From Rhodobacter sp. (GTDB lineage Bacteria; Pseudomonadota; Alphaproteobacteria; Rhodobacterales; Rhodobacteraceae), in NCBI GenBank assembly GCA_013824055.1, contig PNNE01000109.1:1-18249 (forward strand): a stretch of 18,249 nucleotides of DNA, in the 5' to 3' direction. Position numbers and translations under genes: made by a program. Below, piece by piece: positions 1 to 6,539 of the stretch (position 1 is its first letter; each line of letters begins with the position of its first letter). The notes under the pieces were generated by a model. The model was not told the origin of the DNA. It saw nothing but the letters and a program-made list of their open reading frames with translations, and did not search any database.

Positions 1-180
1 AAGTGGCAAGAGCCCTGGGGCGACCGGCGGCAAGAGATCGTCTTCATCGGTCACGGCATGGACGAGGTCGGCTTGCGGGCCCGGCTGGACGCGGCGCTGA
101 TCCCGGCGACAACCTTCACGCCCGACGCCTGGACCAGCTTGCCCGACCCCTTCCCCAACTGGCGGCGAACTGCGGCATGA
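1..180 (+). CDS. CobW-family GTPase / metallochaperone, C-terminal fragment (5' end outside window)
   Basis: Frame 1 is open from the first base to TGA at 178-180 and gives the last 59 residues of a protein. The residues WGDRRQEIVFIGHGMD followed by a short helix (GLRARLDAALI) are characteristic of the end of the CobW C-terminal domain found in COG0523 GTPases, which insert or deliver metals such as zinc or cobalt. The GTPase domain is outside the window, so the metal and the exact subfamily (CobW proper, or a ZigA/YciC-like zinc chaperone) cannot be told. The next gene starts inside the stop codon, as ATGA, which suggests translational coupling. Confidence 0.8.
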   Translation, partial: KWQEPWGDRRQEIVFIGHGMDEVGLRARLDAALIPATTFTPDAWTSLPDPFPNWRRTAA

Positions 181-461
181 CCAACCTGCGTTCGCCCCGC
201 GCCCGCTTTCGCACAATCGACCCCATGTCCGCCTACGACCGGCTTCCCCCCGACCTGCGGACCTGGCTGGCCGGGGCCGCACTTCCCTGGAGCGCGGCCT
301 CGGTCCTTCGGCTGTGGCACAGGGCGCTTCGGGAAACCGGCTGCGCCGAGGCTGCCCGGGAGCGACTGGCCCGCGCAGAACAAAAGACCCTCGCGCGCGA
401 GGCGGCGAGGGTCTGGGGGTCGGCCTATCCCGGGGTTCAGGCCTTGGCGAAACGCAGATAG
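177..461 (+). CDS. DUF6525-like small protein
   Basis: This encodes 94 residues. The ATG at 177-179 overlaps the upstream stop as ATGA, which is why it is preferred over the internal Met17 (225). The sequence has the pattern of a small family common in Rhodobacteraceae that I recall as DUF6525: an Arg-rich start, then YDRLPPDLRTWLAGAALPWS, then LWHRAL, with a Trp-Gly near the end. No catalytic motif, membrane segment or signal peptide is visible and the function is unknown. It is basic and probably cytoplasmic. The last 25 bases overlap the convergent peroxiredoxin gene, and the probable peroxiredoxin terminator hairpin (386-413) lies inside its coding sequence. Confidence 0.72.
   Translation: MTNLRSPRARFRTIDPMSAYDRLPPDLRTWLAGAALPWSAASVLRLWHRALRETGCAEAARERLARAEQKTLAREAARVWGSAYPGVQALAKRR
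386..413 (-). terminator. Intrinsic terminator of the peroxiredoxin gene, inside the convergent ORF
   Basis: The arms GACCCTCGC (386-394) and GCGAGGGTC (405-413) are perfect 9-bp inverted repeats around a 10-base spacer. Read on the minus strand the stem is followed by TTTTGTT (385-379), a typical intrinsic terminator. It starts 23 bases after the peroxiredoxin stop. On the plus strand no T run follows, so it should act mainly on minus-strand transcripts. Confidence 0.65.
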
Positions 462-1087
462 GGCAGCTTGATGTCCAGCTCGCCGAAGCGCTCTTTCGCC
501 TGGTCGTTGTTCAGCGCCAGCGCGACGATCACGTCCTGGCCAGGAACCCAGTTCGCCGGCGTCGCCAGCGGCACGCCGTCGGTCTTCTGCACCGCGTCCA
601 GCGCGCGCAGGATCTCGGCGAAGTTGCGGCCGATCGACATCGGATAGGTCATCGACAGACGGATCTTCTTGTCCGGCCCGACGATGTAGACCGTCCGCAC
701 CGTGGCCGAGTTCGCCGGAGTCCGCCCCTCGGTGGGCAGGTAGTAATCGGCGGGCAGCATGTCATAGGCCTTGGCGACGGTCAGCGAAGTGTCGTCGATG
801 ATCGGGAATTCGGCAGGCGCGCCGCCGAATGCTTCGATATCCCGCTTCCACTTGCCGTGATCCTCGACGCTGTCGACCGACACGCCGATGACCTTGGTGT
901 TGCGCTTCTTCCACTCGGCGGCAAGCTGCGCGACGGCGGCGAATTCCGTGGTGCAGACCGGGGTGAAGTCGCGCGGGTGGCTGAAGATGATGCCATAGCT
1001 GTCGCCCAGCCAGTCATGGAACCGGATCGTCCCGGCCGTGGACTCGGCAGTGAAGTCGGGGGCGATGTCGTTGATGCGGACGGCCAT
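437..1087 (-). CDS. 1-Cys peroxiredoxin (Prx6/AhpC-TSA family)
   Basis: This encodes 216 residues, the usual size of Prx6-type peroxiredoxins. These are cytoplasmic thiol peroxidases that reduce hydrogen and organic peroxides. The peroxidatic site HPRDFTPVCTTE gives Cys45 as catalytic residue, with the conserved Pro38, Thr42 and Pro43 around it. No second cysteine is present, so it is a 1-Cys enzyme needing an external reductant. The C-terminal 1-cysPrx domain is recognisable from about residue 155 (TYPMSIGRNFAEILRALDA, then NWVPGQDVI). The ATG at 1085-1087 is chosen because AGAGG sits about 7 bases upstream on the minus strand and the family starts at this point (AVRINDIAPDF). The frame is open further upstream but that part is not family-like. 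It appears monocistronic, with its own terminator. Confidence 0.93.
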   Translation of the reverse strand: MAVRINDIAPDFTAESTAGTIRFHDWLGDSYGIIFSHPRDFTPVCTTEFAAVAQLAAEWKKRNTKVIGVSVDSVEDHGKWKRDIEAFGGAPAEFPIIDDTSLTVAKAYDMLPADYYLPTEGRTPANSATVRTVYIVGPDKKIRLSMTYPMSIGRNFAEILRALDAVQKTDGVPLATPANWVPGQDVIVALALNNDQAKERFGELDIKLPYLRFAKA

Positions 1088-1201
1088 TTTGAACCTCTTG
1101 GCTTGGAATCCTGTCTGGCCGCAAACATATGCCTGTCGGAACAGAGTTTCACCCCCCTGCACCGTTTCGCGGTCAAAAAGGAAAACCGTTCCACAGAGCA
1201 A

Positions 1202-1229
1202 CCGGCAGGCAGCCCGAATATTCTGCCGG
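1202..1229 (-). terminator. Possible terminator after the membrane-protein gene
   Basis: The arms CCGGCAG (1202-1208) and CTGCCGG (1223-1229) are a perfect 7-bp inverted repeat with a 14-base spacer, just past the minus-strand stop at 1235. On the minus strand it is followed by GTTGCTCTG, which is only weakly T-rich. It would separate the greA operon from the peroxiredoxin gene. The rest of 1088-1234 must hold the peroxiredoxin promoter, but I see no convincing -35/-10 pair there. Confidence 0.35.
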
Positions 1230-1234
1230 CGTGG

Positions 1235-2263
1235 CTAGTCGAATGTCCCCGTCACCCGCCCGAACAGCATGAAGGCGCGCGCCGTGCGGGTATCGGCAAG
1301 GTCGGCAAGTTCCGCGTCGGTCGCATTGGGCTCGAACGCCGCGAAGGTCTTGTCGAAGGTCCGCAGGAAATGGTGCGCCGCGTCGCGGAACACCGGGTCG
1401 GTCTTCATCCGCGAGGCGGTCAAAGCCAGTGCGGTCCGGTCGCGGATGCCCCCCAGCGCCGCGATCGACCGCCCACGCTCGCCCCCTGAAAACCGCCGCC
1501 ACACCTCGGGGTGGCAAAGGTCGGGTTGCAGGTCATCCATGTAGATGCCGTCCTGGCTAAGCAGGGTCAGCACGTCCTGCGCCGCGCGGATCAGCTTGGA
1601 CGAGGTTCGGTCCTCCAGCGCCAGGCGCAGGGCGCGGAAGCCCTCCTTGTCCTCGGGCGTTTCGGGGAACTGCAGGGCGCGGATGAAGTCGGCAACCAGC
1701 AGTGGCGGCCGGAACTCCTCGGCCGGGGTGCCCAGCGCCAGCGTCGGCTCTTCCGCCGTCGGCTCGGCCCGGGGCGAGACCAGCGCAGCCTTCCGGTCCG
1801 CCGATGGCACCGTGAGCGAGGCGTCGCGGCGCGAGGTGAAGGTCGCCAGCACGGTTTCGGCCTGCTTGGTCGACGCGGCGATCTCGTCGATCTTGCGTTC
1901 CACCGAAGACTTCATCCCGTTGCCCTGCGCCTGCACGTAGCTGGAGCGCATCGCATCGACCGTGGCCTGCAACCGGGCGGCCTCGGCCCGCAGCTCGCGG
2001 ATCGACCGCAGGGTGATGACAACGGCCCAGATCAGCGCGATGGGCAGGAAGACCATCAAGAGGGTCATCACCAGACCCAAGGTCCGCGTCTCGCTGCCGG
2101 GGGGAGTCACCAGCACATAGACCAGGATCAGCAGCACCCAGACCAGGCTCAGCCCGACGCCTGCGATCTCCAGCCCGTGCCGGGGGGGATCGTTCAGCTG
2201 CGCCAGAGGCCCCTGGCCCAGCCCGGCTTCTCGTTTCGGCAGATCCTTTACCGGCGGTTTCAC
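1235..2263 (-). CDS. Two-helix membrane protein of unknown function
   Basis: This encodes 342 residues. Two hydrophobic helices lie at about 31-52 and 62-84, followed by a short Arg/Glu-rich coiled coil (about 85-105). A long soluble region follows, with a Pro/Glu/Ala linker (about 155-185) and a mostly helical C-terminal domain of about 160 residues. With both termini probably on the same side, the soluble part is probably cytoplasmic. The start is GTG (2261-2263), with AGGG about 8 bases upstream; the ATG just before it runs into a stop after three codons. It begins 14 bases after the greA stop on the same strand, so the two are probably co-transcribed. I do not recognise a named family, although similar proteins are common in Rhodobacteraceae. 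Confidence 0.8.
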   Translation of the reverse strand: MKPPVKDLPKREAGLGQGPLAQLNDPPRHGLEIAGVGLSLVWVLLILVYVLVTPPGSETRTLGLVMTLLMVFLPIALIWAVVITLRSIRELRAEAARLQATVDAMRSSYVQAQGNGMKSSVERKIDEIAASTKQAETVLATFTSRRDASLTVPSADRKAALVSPRAEPTAEEPTLALGTPAEEFRPPLLVADFIRALQFPETPEDKEGFRALRLALEDRTSSKLIRAAQDVLTLLSQDGIYMDDLQPDLCHPEVWRRFSGGERGRSIAALGGIRDRTALALTASRMKTDPVFRDAAHHFLRTFDKTFAAFEPNATDAELADLADTRTARAFMLFGRVTGTFD

Positions 2264-2277
2264 CAGGGCATCCCTGA

Positions 2278-2748
2278 TCAGAGATAGCGGATCGACAGGA
2301 CTTCGTAGGACTTGGTCCCGCCCGGAGTCTTCACGTCCACGCTGTCGCCCTCTTCCTTGCCGATCAGGGCACGGGCCAGGGGCGAGCGCAGGTTGAGAAG
2401 CCCGTTCTCGATATCGGCCTCGACCTCGCCGACGATCTGGTAGGTCTTTTCCTCGCCGCTGTCCTCATCGACCAGGGTGACGGTGGCTCCGAACTTGATC
2501 GAGCCGGAGAACTTGCTGGGGTCGATCACGTCGGCCAGCGACAGGACACCCTCAAGCTCCTTGATGCGGCCTTCGATGAAGCCCTGTTTTTCGCGGGCCG
2601 CGTGGTATTCGGCGTTCTCTGACAGGTCGCCGTGTTCGCGGGCTTCCGCGATGTCCCGGATGATCGCCGGACGGTCCACCGTTTTCAGCTGCTTCAACTC
2701 GGCATCCAGCGCATCGAAACCGCGCCGGGTCATCGGGATCTTTTCCAT
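2278..2748 (-). CDS. greA: Transcription elongation factor GreA
   Basis: This encodes 156 residues, against 158 in E. coli GreA. GreA enters the RNA polymerase secondary channel and stimulates cleavage of backtracked transcripts. The N-terminal coiled coil (about 1-75) carries the acidic tip GDLSENAEYHAAREKQ, with Asp41 and Glu44 as the residues known to support catalysis. The C-terminal FKBP-like domain (about 80-156) ends in the typical SYEVLSIRYL. The ATG at 2746-2748 matches the family start (MEKIPMT). The open frame extends 20 codons upstream, but that part is not family-like. GGAA lies 6 bases before the start. It is followed by the two-helix membrane protein gene. Confidence 0.97.
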   Translation of the reverse strand: MEKIPMTRRGFDALDAELKQLKTVDRPAIIRDIAEAREHGDLSENAEYHAAREKQGFIEGRIKELEGVLSLADVIDPSKFSGSIKFGATVTLVDEDSGEEKTYQIVGEVEADIENGLLNLRSPLARALIGKEEGDSVDVKTPGGTKSYEVLSIRYL

Positions 2749-3063
2749 CGCTATTCCACAGTAAAAGAAGAAGCCACGGGCCGGGGTGCGACCCATGACT
2801 TCGGACAACTCCCCTTCACCTCACCCGATGGAGTGTCCAAATGCAAGGGGTCATGCCGCGCCCGCGCAACAGGGGGTCGCCCGGAAGACAGAAAGTTTCG
2901 CGGCGGGATGCGCCTGTGGCGTGATGTTGCGTCAGTGTTGACCTTGCGGCGCCGCTGCGGCAACAGGGAAGCCGCGAAAAGCCAGTGTTTCAGGACCAGT
3001 GTTTCAGGACCGGGGTTTCAGACCCGGGGTTTCAGAACCGGGCAAGGCCGGGAAGGACAAGCG
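2749..3063. other. Divergent intergenic region between greA and the ETF-QO gene
   Basis: This 315-base stretch has no plausible gene. It must carry the promoters of greA (leftward) and of the ETF-QO gene (rightward), but I found no strong -35/-10 pair. A weak candidate is TTGACC at 2938-2943 without a good -10. A perfect 10-bp GC palindrome, GCGGCGCCGC, lies at about 2946-2955. Four tandem 14-bp units fill 2984-3039, directly before the ETF-QO ribosome binding site. Confidence 0.6.
2984..3039. repeat. Four tandem 14-bp repeats upstream of the ETF-QO gene
   Basis: The units are AGTGTTTCAGGACC (2984-2997), an identical copy (2998-3011), GGGGTTTCAGACCC (3012-3025) and GGGGTTTCAGAACC (3026-3039), followed by GGGC. 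All share the core GTTTCAG. The first two units are identical, while the last two share an altered GGGG start, which suggests stepwise duplication. The array ends 24 bases before the ETF-QO ATG, so it is probably in the 5' untranslated leader or at the promoter. Confidence 0.85.
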
Positions 3064-4710
3064 ATGACCGCCATTCAACGCGAGAAGATGGACTATGACG
3101 TGGTGATCGTCGGTGCAGGTCCCGCGGGCCTGTCAGCGGCGATCCGCCTGAAGCAGCTGGACCCCGAGCGGTCGGTCGTCGTGCTGGAGAAAGGCTCCGA
3201 GGTCGGGGCGCATATCCTGTCCGGCGCGGTGCTGGACCCCAGCGGCCTGGACGCGCTTCTGCCGGACTGGCGGTCGATGGACGCCCCGATCAAGACCCCG
3301 GTGCGTGAGGACAACTTCTACTTCCTTGGCCCGGCCGGCCAGATCCGCATCCCGAACTGGCCGATGCCGCCCTTGATGTCGAACCACGGCAACTACATCG
3401 TCTCGATGGCCAACGTCTGCCGCTGGATGGCGGGCGTGGCCGAAGGGCTGGGCGTCGAGATCTTCCCCGGCATGGCCTGTTCCGAGCTGGTGTTCGAGGG
3501 TGACGCCGTCGTCGGCGTCGTCGCCGGTGAATTCGGCCGCGACCCTGAAACCCGCGAGCCGGGCCCGTCCTACGAACCGGGGATGGAGCTGCGCGGCAAG
3601 TATGTCTTCCTGTCCGAGGGCGTGCGCGGCAGCCTGGCCAAGCAGGTGATCGCCAAATACGACCTGTCCAAAGGCCACTGCCCGCAGAAATTCGGCCTTG
3701 GCATGAAGGAAATCTGGGAGATCGACCCCGAAAAGCACCGCGAGGGCACCGTCACCCACACGATGGGCTGGCCGCTCGGCAAGAACGCCGGCGGCGGAAG
3801 CTTCATCTATCACCTTGAAAACAATCAGGTCTATGTCGGCTTCGTCGTCCACCTGAACTATGAGAACCCCCACCTCTACCCCTACATGGAATTCCAGCGC
3901 TTCAAGCATCACCCGATGGTCGCGGACCTTCTGCAGGGCGGCAAGCGCATCGCCTATGGCGCCCGCGCGATCAGCGAAGGCGGCTGGCAGTCGATCCCGA
4001 AACTGGTCGCCCCCGGCGTGGCGCTGCTGGGTTGCTCGGCGGGTCTGGTGAACGTGCCCCGCATCAAGGGCAACCACAACGCCATGCTCTCGGGCAAGGC
4101 CGCCGCCGAGGCCGCGCATGCCGCGATCACCGCCGGTCGCGCCGGGGATGAGCTTGCGGCTTACGAAACCGACGTCCGCCAGGGCGCCATCGGCCGCGAC
4201 CTGAAGAAGGTCCGCAACGTCAAGCCCCTGTGGTCGAAATACGGCCTTGTCGCCAGCCTGATGGGTGGCGGAGTGGACATGTGGCTGAACACCATCGGCC
4301 TGACCGCCTTTGGCACGCTGCGCCACGGCAAGTCGGACGCTGCCGCCACGGGCCTGGCCAAGGACCACAAGACCATCGACTACCCCAGGCCCGACGGCAA
4401 GCTGTCGTTCGACCGGCTGACCAACGTCGCCTTTTCCTTCACCAACCATGACGAGGGCCAGCCCGCGCATCTGGTGCTGAAGGACCCCTCGATCCCGATC
4501 TCGGTCAACCTGCCGAAATACGCCGAACCCGCGCAGCGCTATTGCCCGGCGGGGGTCTACGAAGTGCTGGGCGAAGGTCAGGACGCCACCTTCCGGATCA
4601 ACTTCCAGAACTGCGTCCACTGCAAGACCTGCGACATCAAGGACCCGTCGCAGAACATCGTCTGGACCACGCCGATGGGCGGCGGCGGGCCGAACTATCC
4701 CAACATGTGA
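3064..4710 (+). CDS. Electron-transfer flavoprotein:ubiquinone oxidoreductase (ETF-QO)
   Basis: This encodes 548 residues, the normal length for bacterial ETF-QO. The enzyme is membrane-associated, takes electrons from reduced ETF (fed by acyl-CoA and other dehydrogenases) and passes them to ubiquinone. The N-terminus has the FAD Rossmann motif VIVGAGPAGLSAA (about 14-26). The GWQSIPKL and GCSAGLVNVPRIKG stretches are typical of the FAD and quinone domain. The C-terminal domain has four cysteines for the 4Fe-4S cluster: Cys494 (YCPAGVYEV), then Cys517, Cys520 and Cys523 (NCVHCKTCDIKDP). The ATG at 3064 has GGAAGGA about 6 bases upstream. The frame is open for a long way upstream, but that part reads through the 14-bp repeats and is not protein-like. 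No etfA or etfB is nearby. Confidence 0.96.
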   Translation: MTAIQREKMDYDVVIVGAGPAGLSAAIRLKQLDPERSVVVLEKGSEVGAHILSGAVLDPSGLDALLPDWRSMDAPIKTPVREDNFYFLGPAGQIRIPNWPMPPLMSNHGNYIVSMANVCRWMAGVAEGLGVEIFPGMACSELVFEGDAVVGVVAGEFGRDPETREPGPSYEPGMELRGKYVFLSEGVRGSLAKQVIAKYDLSKGHCPQKFGLGMKEIWEIDPEKHREGTVTHTMGWPLGKNAGGGSFIYHLENNQVYVGFVVHLNYENPHLYPYMEFQRFKHHPMVADLLQGGKRIAYGARAISEGGWQSIPKLVAPGVALLGCSAGLVNVPRIKGNHNAMLSGKAAAEAAHAAITAGRAGDELAAYETDVRQGAIGRDLKKVRNVKPLWSKYGLVASLMGGGVDMWLNTIGLTAFGTLRHGKSDAAATGLAKDHKTIDYPRPDGKLSFDRLTNVAFSFTNHDEGQPAHLVLKDPSIPISVNLPKYAEPAQRYCPAGVYEVLGEGQDATFRINFQNCVHCKTCDIKDPSQNIVWTTPMGGGGPNYPNM

Positions 4711-4740
4711 CGACTCACGAAAGCTTGTCCGAATCCCGAA

Positions 4741-4762
4741 GGCCCGGCCGCAAGGTCGGGCC
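4741..4762 (+). terminator. Hairpin after the ETF-QO gene, probable terminator
   Basis: GGCCCGGCC (4741-4749), loop GCAA (a GNRA tetraloop) and GGTCGGGCC (4754-4762) form a 9-bp stem with one G-U pair, 30 bases after the ETF-QO stop. No T run follows. It may act as a weak intrinsic terminator, a transcript-stabilising 3' end or a Rho-assisted end. Confidence 0.5.
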
Positions 4763-4770
4763 CCGCTGCA

Positions 4771-4799
4771 TTGCGCAGGCTTCGGTGTCGGGCTACCTT
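4771..4799 (+). promoter_or_regulatory. Possible promoter of the TPR-ispE unit
   Basis: TTGCGC (4771-4776) and TACCTT (4794-4799) are separated by 17 bases, just after the hairpin at 4741-4762 and 25 bases before the ATG at 4824. Both hexamers are weak matches to the sigma-70 consensus (three of six each), so this rests mainly on spacing and position. Confidence 0.35.
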
Positions 4800-4823
4800 C
4801 GCCTGACCCAACAGGAGAGGCCG

Positions 4824-6539
4824 ATGCGCCAGATCATGTCCCGCACTCTGACCGCCCTTCTCCTCGCTGCCGCGATGGGCACACCCCTCAGGGCAGACGA
4901 CACGGTCGACAGCGGGGCCTACCTTGCCGCCCGCATCGCCGAATCCGAAAACGACTTCCGTGCCGCCGCGACCTGGTATGGCAAGGCGATCATCGCCGAT
5001 TCCTCCAACCCCCGCTTGCTGGACGGCGCGATCCTGGCGGAACTCGGCATCGGCGACTTCGCCCTTGCGATCGAGGCCGCCAAGCTTCGCAAGGCGGTCG
5101 AGGGCGAGGCCAGCCAGCTTGCCGAAATGGCGCTTCTCGCCGATGAGGCCCAGCGCGAGGACTATGCCGCGATCCTGGCCGCGACCGAGGCCGGGCGCGA
5201 TGTCGGCCAGCTGACGAATGCGCTCGTCGCGGCCTGGGCCAAGGTTGGCGAAGGCAAGATGTCCGATGCGGTCGAGGCCTTCGATGCCGTGACCACACAG
5301 AAGGGGTTCGAGGCCTTCGGCTACTACCACAAGGCGCTTGCCCTTGCCTCGGTCGGCGACTTCGAAGGCGCGGACGAAATCCTGTCCGGCCGCGCGGCCG
5401 GGCCGATCTACGTCATGCGCCGGGGCGTCTTCGCCCATGCCCAGATCCTCAGCCAGCTGGAACGCAACGCCGAGGCACTGACGCTTCTGGACCGCACTTT
5501 CGGCAGTGATCCCGACCCGATTGTCGATGCCGTCCGCAGGCGGCTTGCGGCTGGCGAGCCGATGCCCTTCGACACCGTGACGTCGGCCCGCGACGGAATT
5601 TCCGAGGTCTTCTTCTCGATCTCGACCGCCCTGAACGGCGAGGCGGACCCGGTCTACACGCTGCTTCATCTGCGCATCGCGGGCTATTTGCGCCCCGACC
5701 ACACCGACGCCCTGCTGCTGACGGCCGACGTGCTGGAGGAGCTGGGCCAGCACCAGCTTGCCGCCGACGCCTATGCCGTCTTCCCGCCGACGCACCCCGC
5801 CTTCGTCACCGCCGAGATCGGTCGCGCCGGGGCGTTGCGGTCGATGGGCCGCGCCGATGCCGCGATCGAGGCGCTGCAGGCCCTGTCGCGCAGCAACGGC
5901 GACATCCGGCGCGTGCATTTTGCCCTGGGCGACCTTCTGCGCGGCGAGGACCGCTTCGATGAGGCCGAGGTCGCCTATACCGCTGCCATCGATCTTGCCA
6001 AGGCGGCCCAGACCGAGGACTGGGTGCTGTATTTCTACCGCGGCATCTGCCACGAACAGTCGGGGGACTGGGCCCCGGCCGAGGCCGATTTCCGCCGCGC
6101 GCTAGAGCTGAACCCGACCCAGCCGCAGGTGCTGAACTACCTGGGCTACGGTCTGGTCGACCGCGGCGAAAAGCTGGACGAGGCGCTGGAGATGATCAAG
6201 CTTGCCGTCGCCGGTGATCCCGATCAGGGCTACATCATCGACAGCCTCGCCTGGGCCTATTTCAAGCTTGGCCGTTATGCCGATGCGCTGGAGCCGATGG
6301 AGCGAGCCTCGTTGCTTGAGCCGGTCGATCCCATCGTCACCGACCATCTGGGCGATGTCTACTGGATGAATGACCGCAAGCTCGAGGCCCGGTTCCAGTG
6401 GCGCCGCGCGCTTTCGTTCGGGCCGACCGAGACGGACAAGGCCCGCATCCTGCGCAAGCTTGAGGTCGGTCTCGATGTGGTGAGGGCCGAGGAGGGCACC
6501 GCCCCGGCCCCGGTCAAGGCCGCCGAGAATGGCAACTGA
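4824..6539 (+). CDS. Exported tetratricopeptide-repeat protein
   Basis: This encodes 571 residues. The N-terminus (MRQIMSRTLTALLLAAAMGTPLRA-DD) is a typical Sec signal peptide with likely cleavage after LRA near residue 24. There is no lipobox cysteine, so the protein is probably soluble in the periplasm. The rest is helical. Clear TPR units lie near the C-terminus: VLYFYRGICHEQSGDWAPAE, VLNYLGYGLVDRGEKLDEAL, IIDSLAWAYFKLGRYADALE and VTDHLGDVYWMNDRKLEARF. More degenerate units precede them. The end is an Ala/Pro/Glu-rich tail. AGGAGAGG lies just upstream of the ATG at 4824, making the start firm. The stop overlaps the ispE start by 11 bases, so the two genes are co-translated. TPR proteins are scaffolds; the partner is unknown, and the ispE linkage suggests only shared expression. 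Confidence 0.9.
   Translation: MRQIMSRTLTALLLAAAMGTPLRADDTVDSGAYLAARIAESENDFRAAATWYGKAIIADSSNPRLLDGAILAELGIGDFALAIEAAKLRKAVEGEASQLAEMALLADEAQREDYAAILAATEAGRDVGQLTNALVAAWAKVGEGKMSDAVEAFDAVTTQKGFEAFGYYHKALALASVGDFEGADEILSGRAAGPIYVMRRGVFAHAQILSQLERNAEALTLLDRTFGSDPDPIVDAVRRRLAAGEPMPFDTVTSARDGISEVFFSISTALNGEADPVYTLLHLRIAGYLRPDHTDALLLTADVLEELGQHQLAADAYAVFPPTHPAFVTAEIGRAGALRSMGRADAAIEALQALSRSNGDIRRVHFALGDLLRGEDRFDEAEVAYTAAIDLAKAAQTEDWVLYFYRGICHEQSGDWAPAEADFRRALELNPTQPQVLNYLGYGLVDRGEKLDEALEMIKLAVAGDPDQGYIIDSLAWAYFKLGRYADALEPMERASLLEPVDPIVTDHLGDVYWMNDRKLEARFQWRRALSFGPTETDKARILRKLEVGLDVVRAEEGTAPAPVKAAENGN

Noticed and set aside
314..1489. Plus-strand 391-codon open frame across the peroxiredoxin gene
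   Set aside because: It is a shadow of the peroxiredoxin and membrane-protein genes, with no ribosome binding site or recognisable domain.
2938..2966. Promoter TTGACC for the ETF-QO gene
   Set aside because: The hexamer at 17-base spacing is CAACAG, a poor -10, and the region is dominated by a GC palindrome. It is not supported enough to list as a promoter.
2984..3039. CRISPR-like array
   Set aside because: The 14-bp units are directly adjacent with no spacers and no cas genes are present; this is a simple tandem repeat.
2632..3063. N-terminal extension of the ETF-QO frame upstream of 3064
   Set aside because: The extra residues come from the intergenic region and repeats, do not resemble ETF-QO, and a strong ribosome binding site precedes 3064.
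3133..6053. Two long minus-strand open frames opposite the ETF-QO and TPR genes (3133-4620 and 4695-6053)
   Set aside because: The plus strand carries clear protein families here. The antisense products show no family features, and the second one spans the ETF-QO/TPR gap and hairpin.
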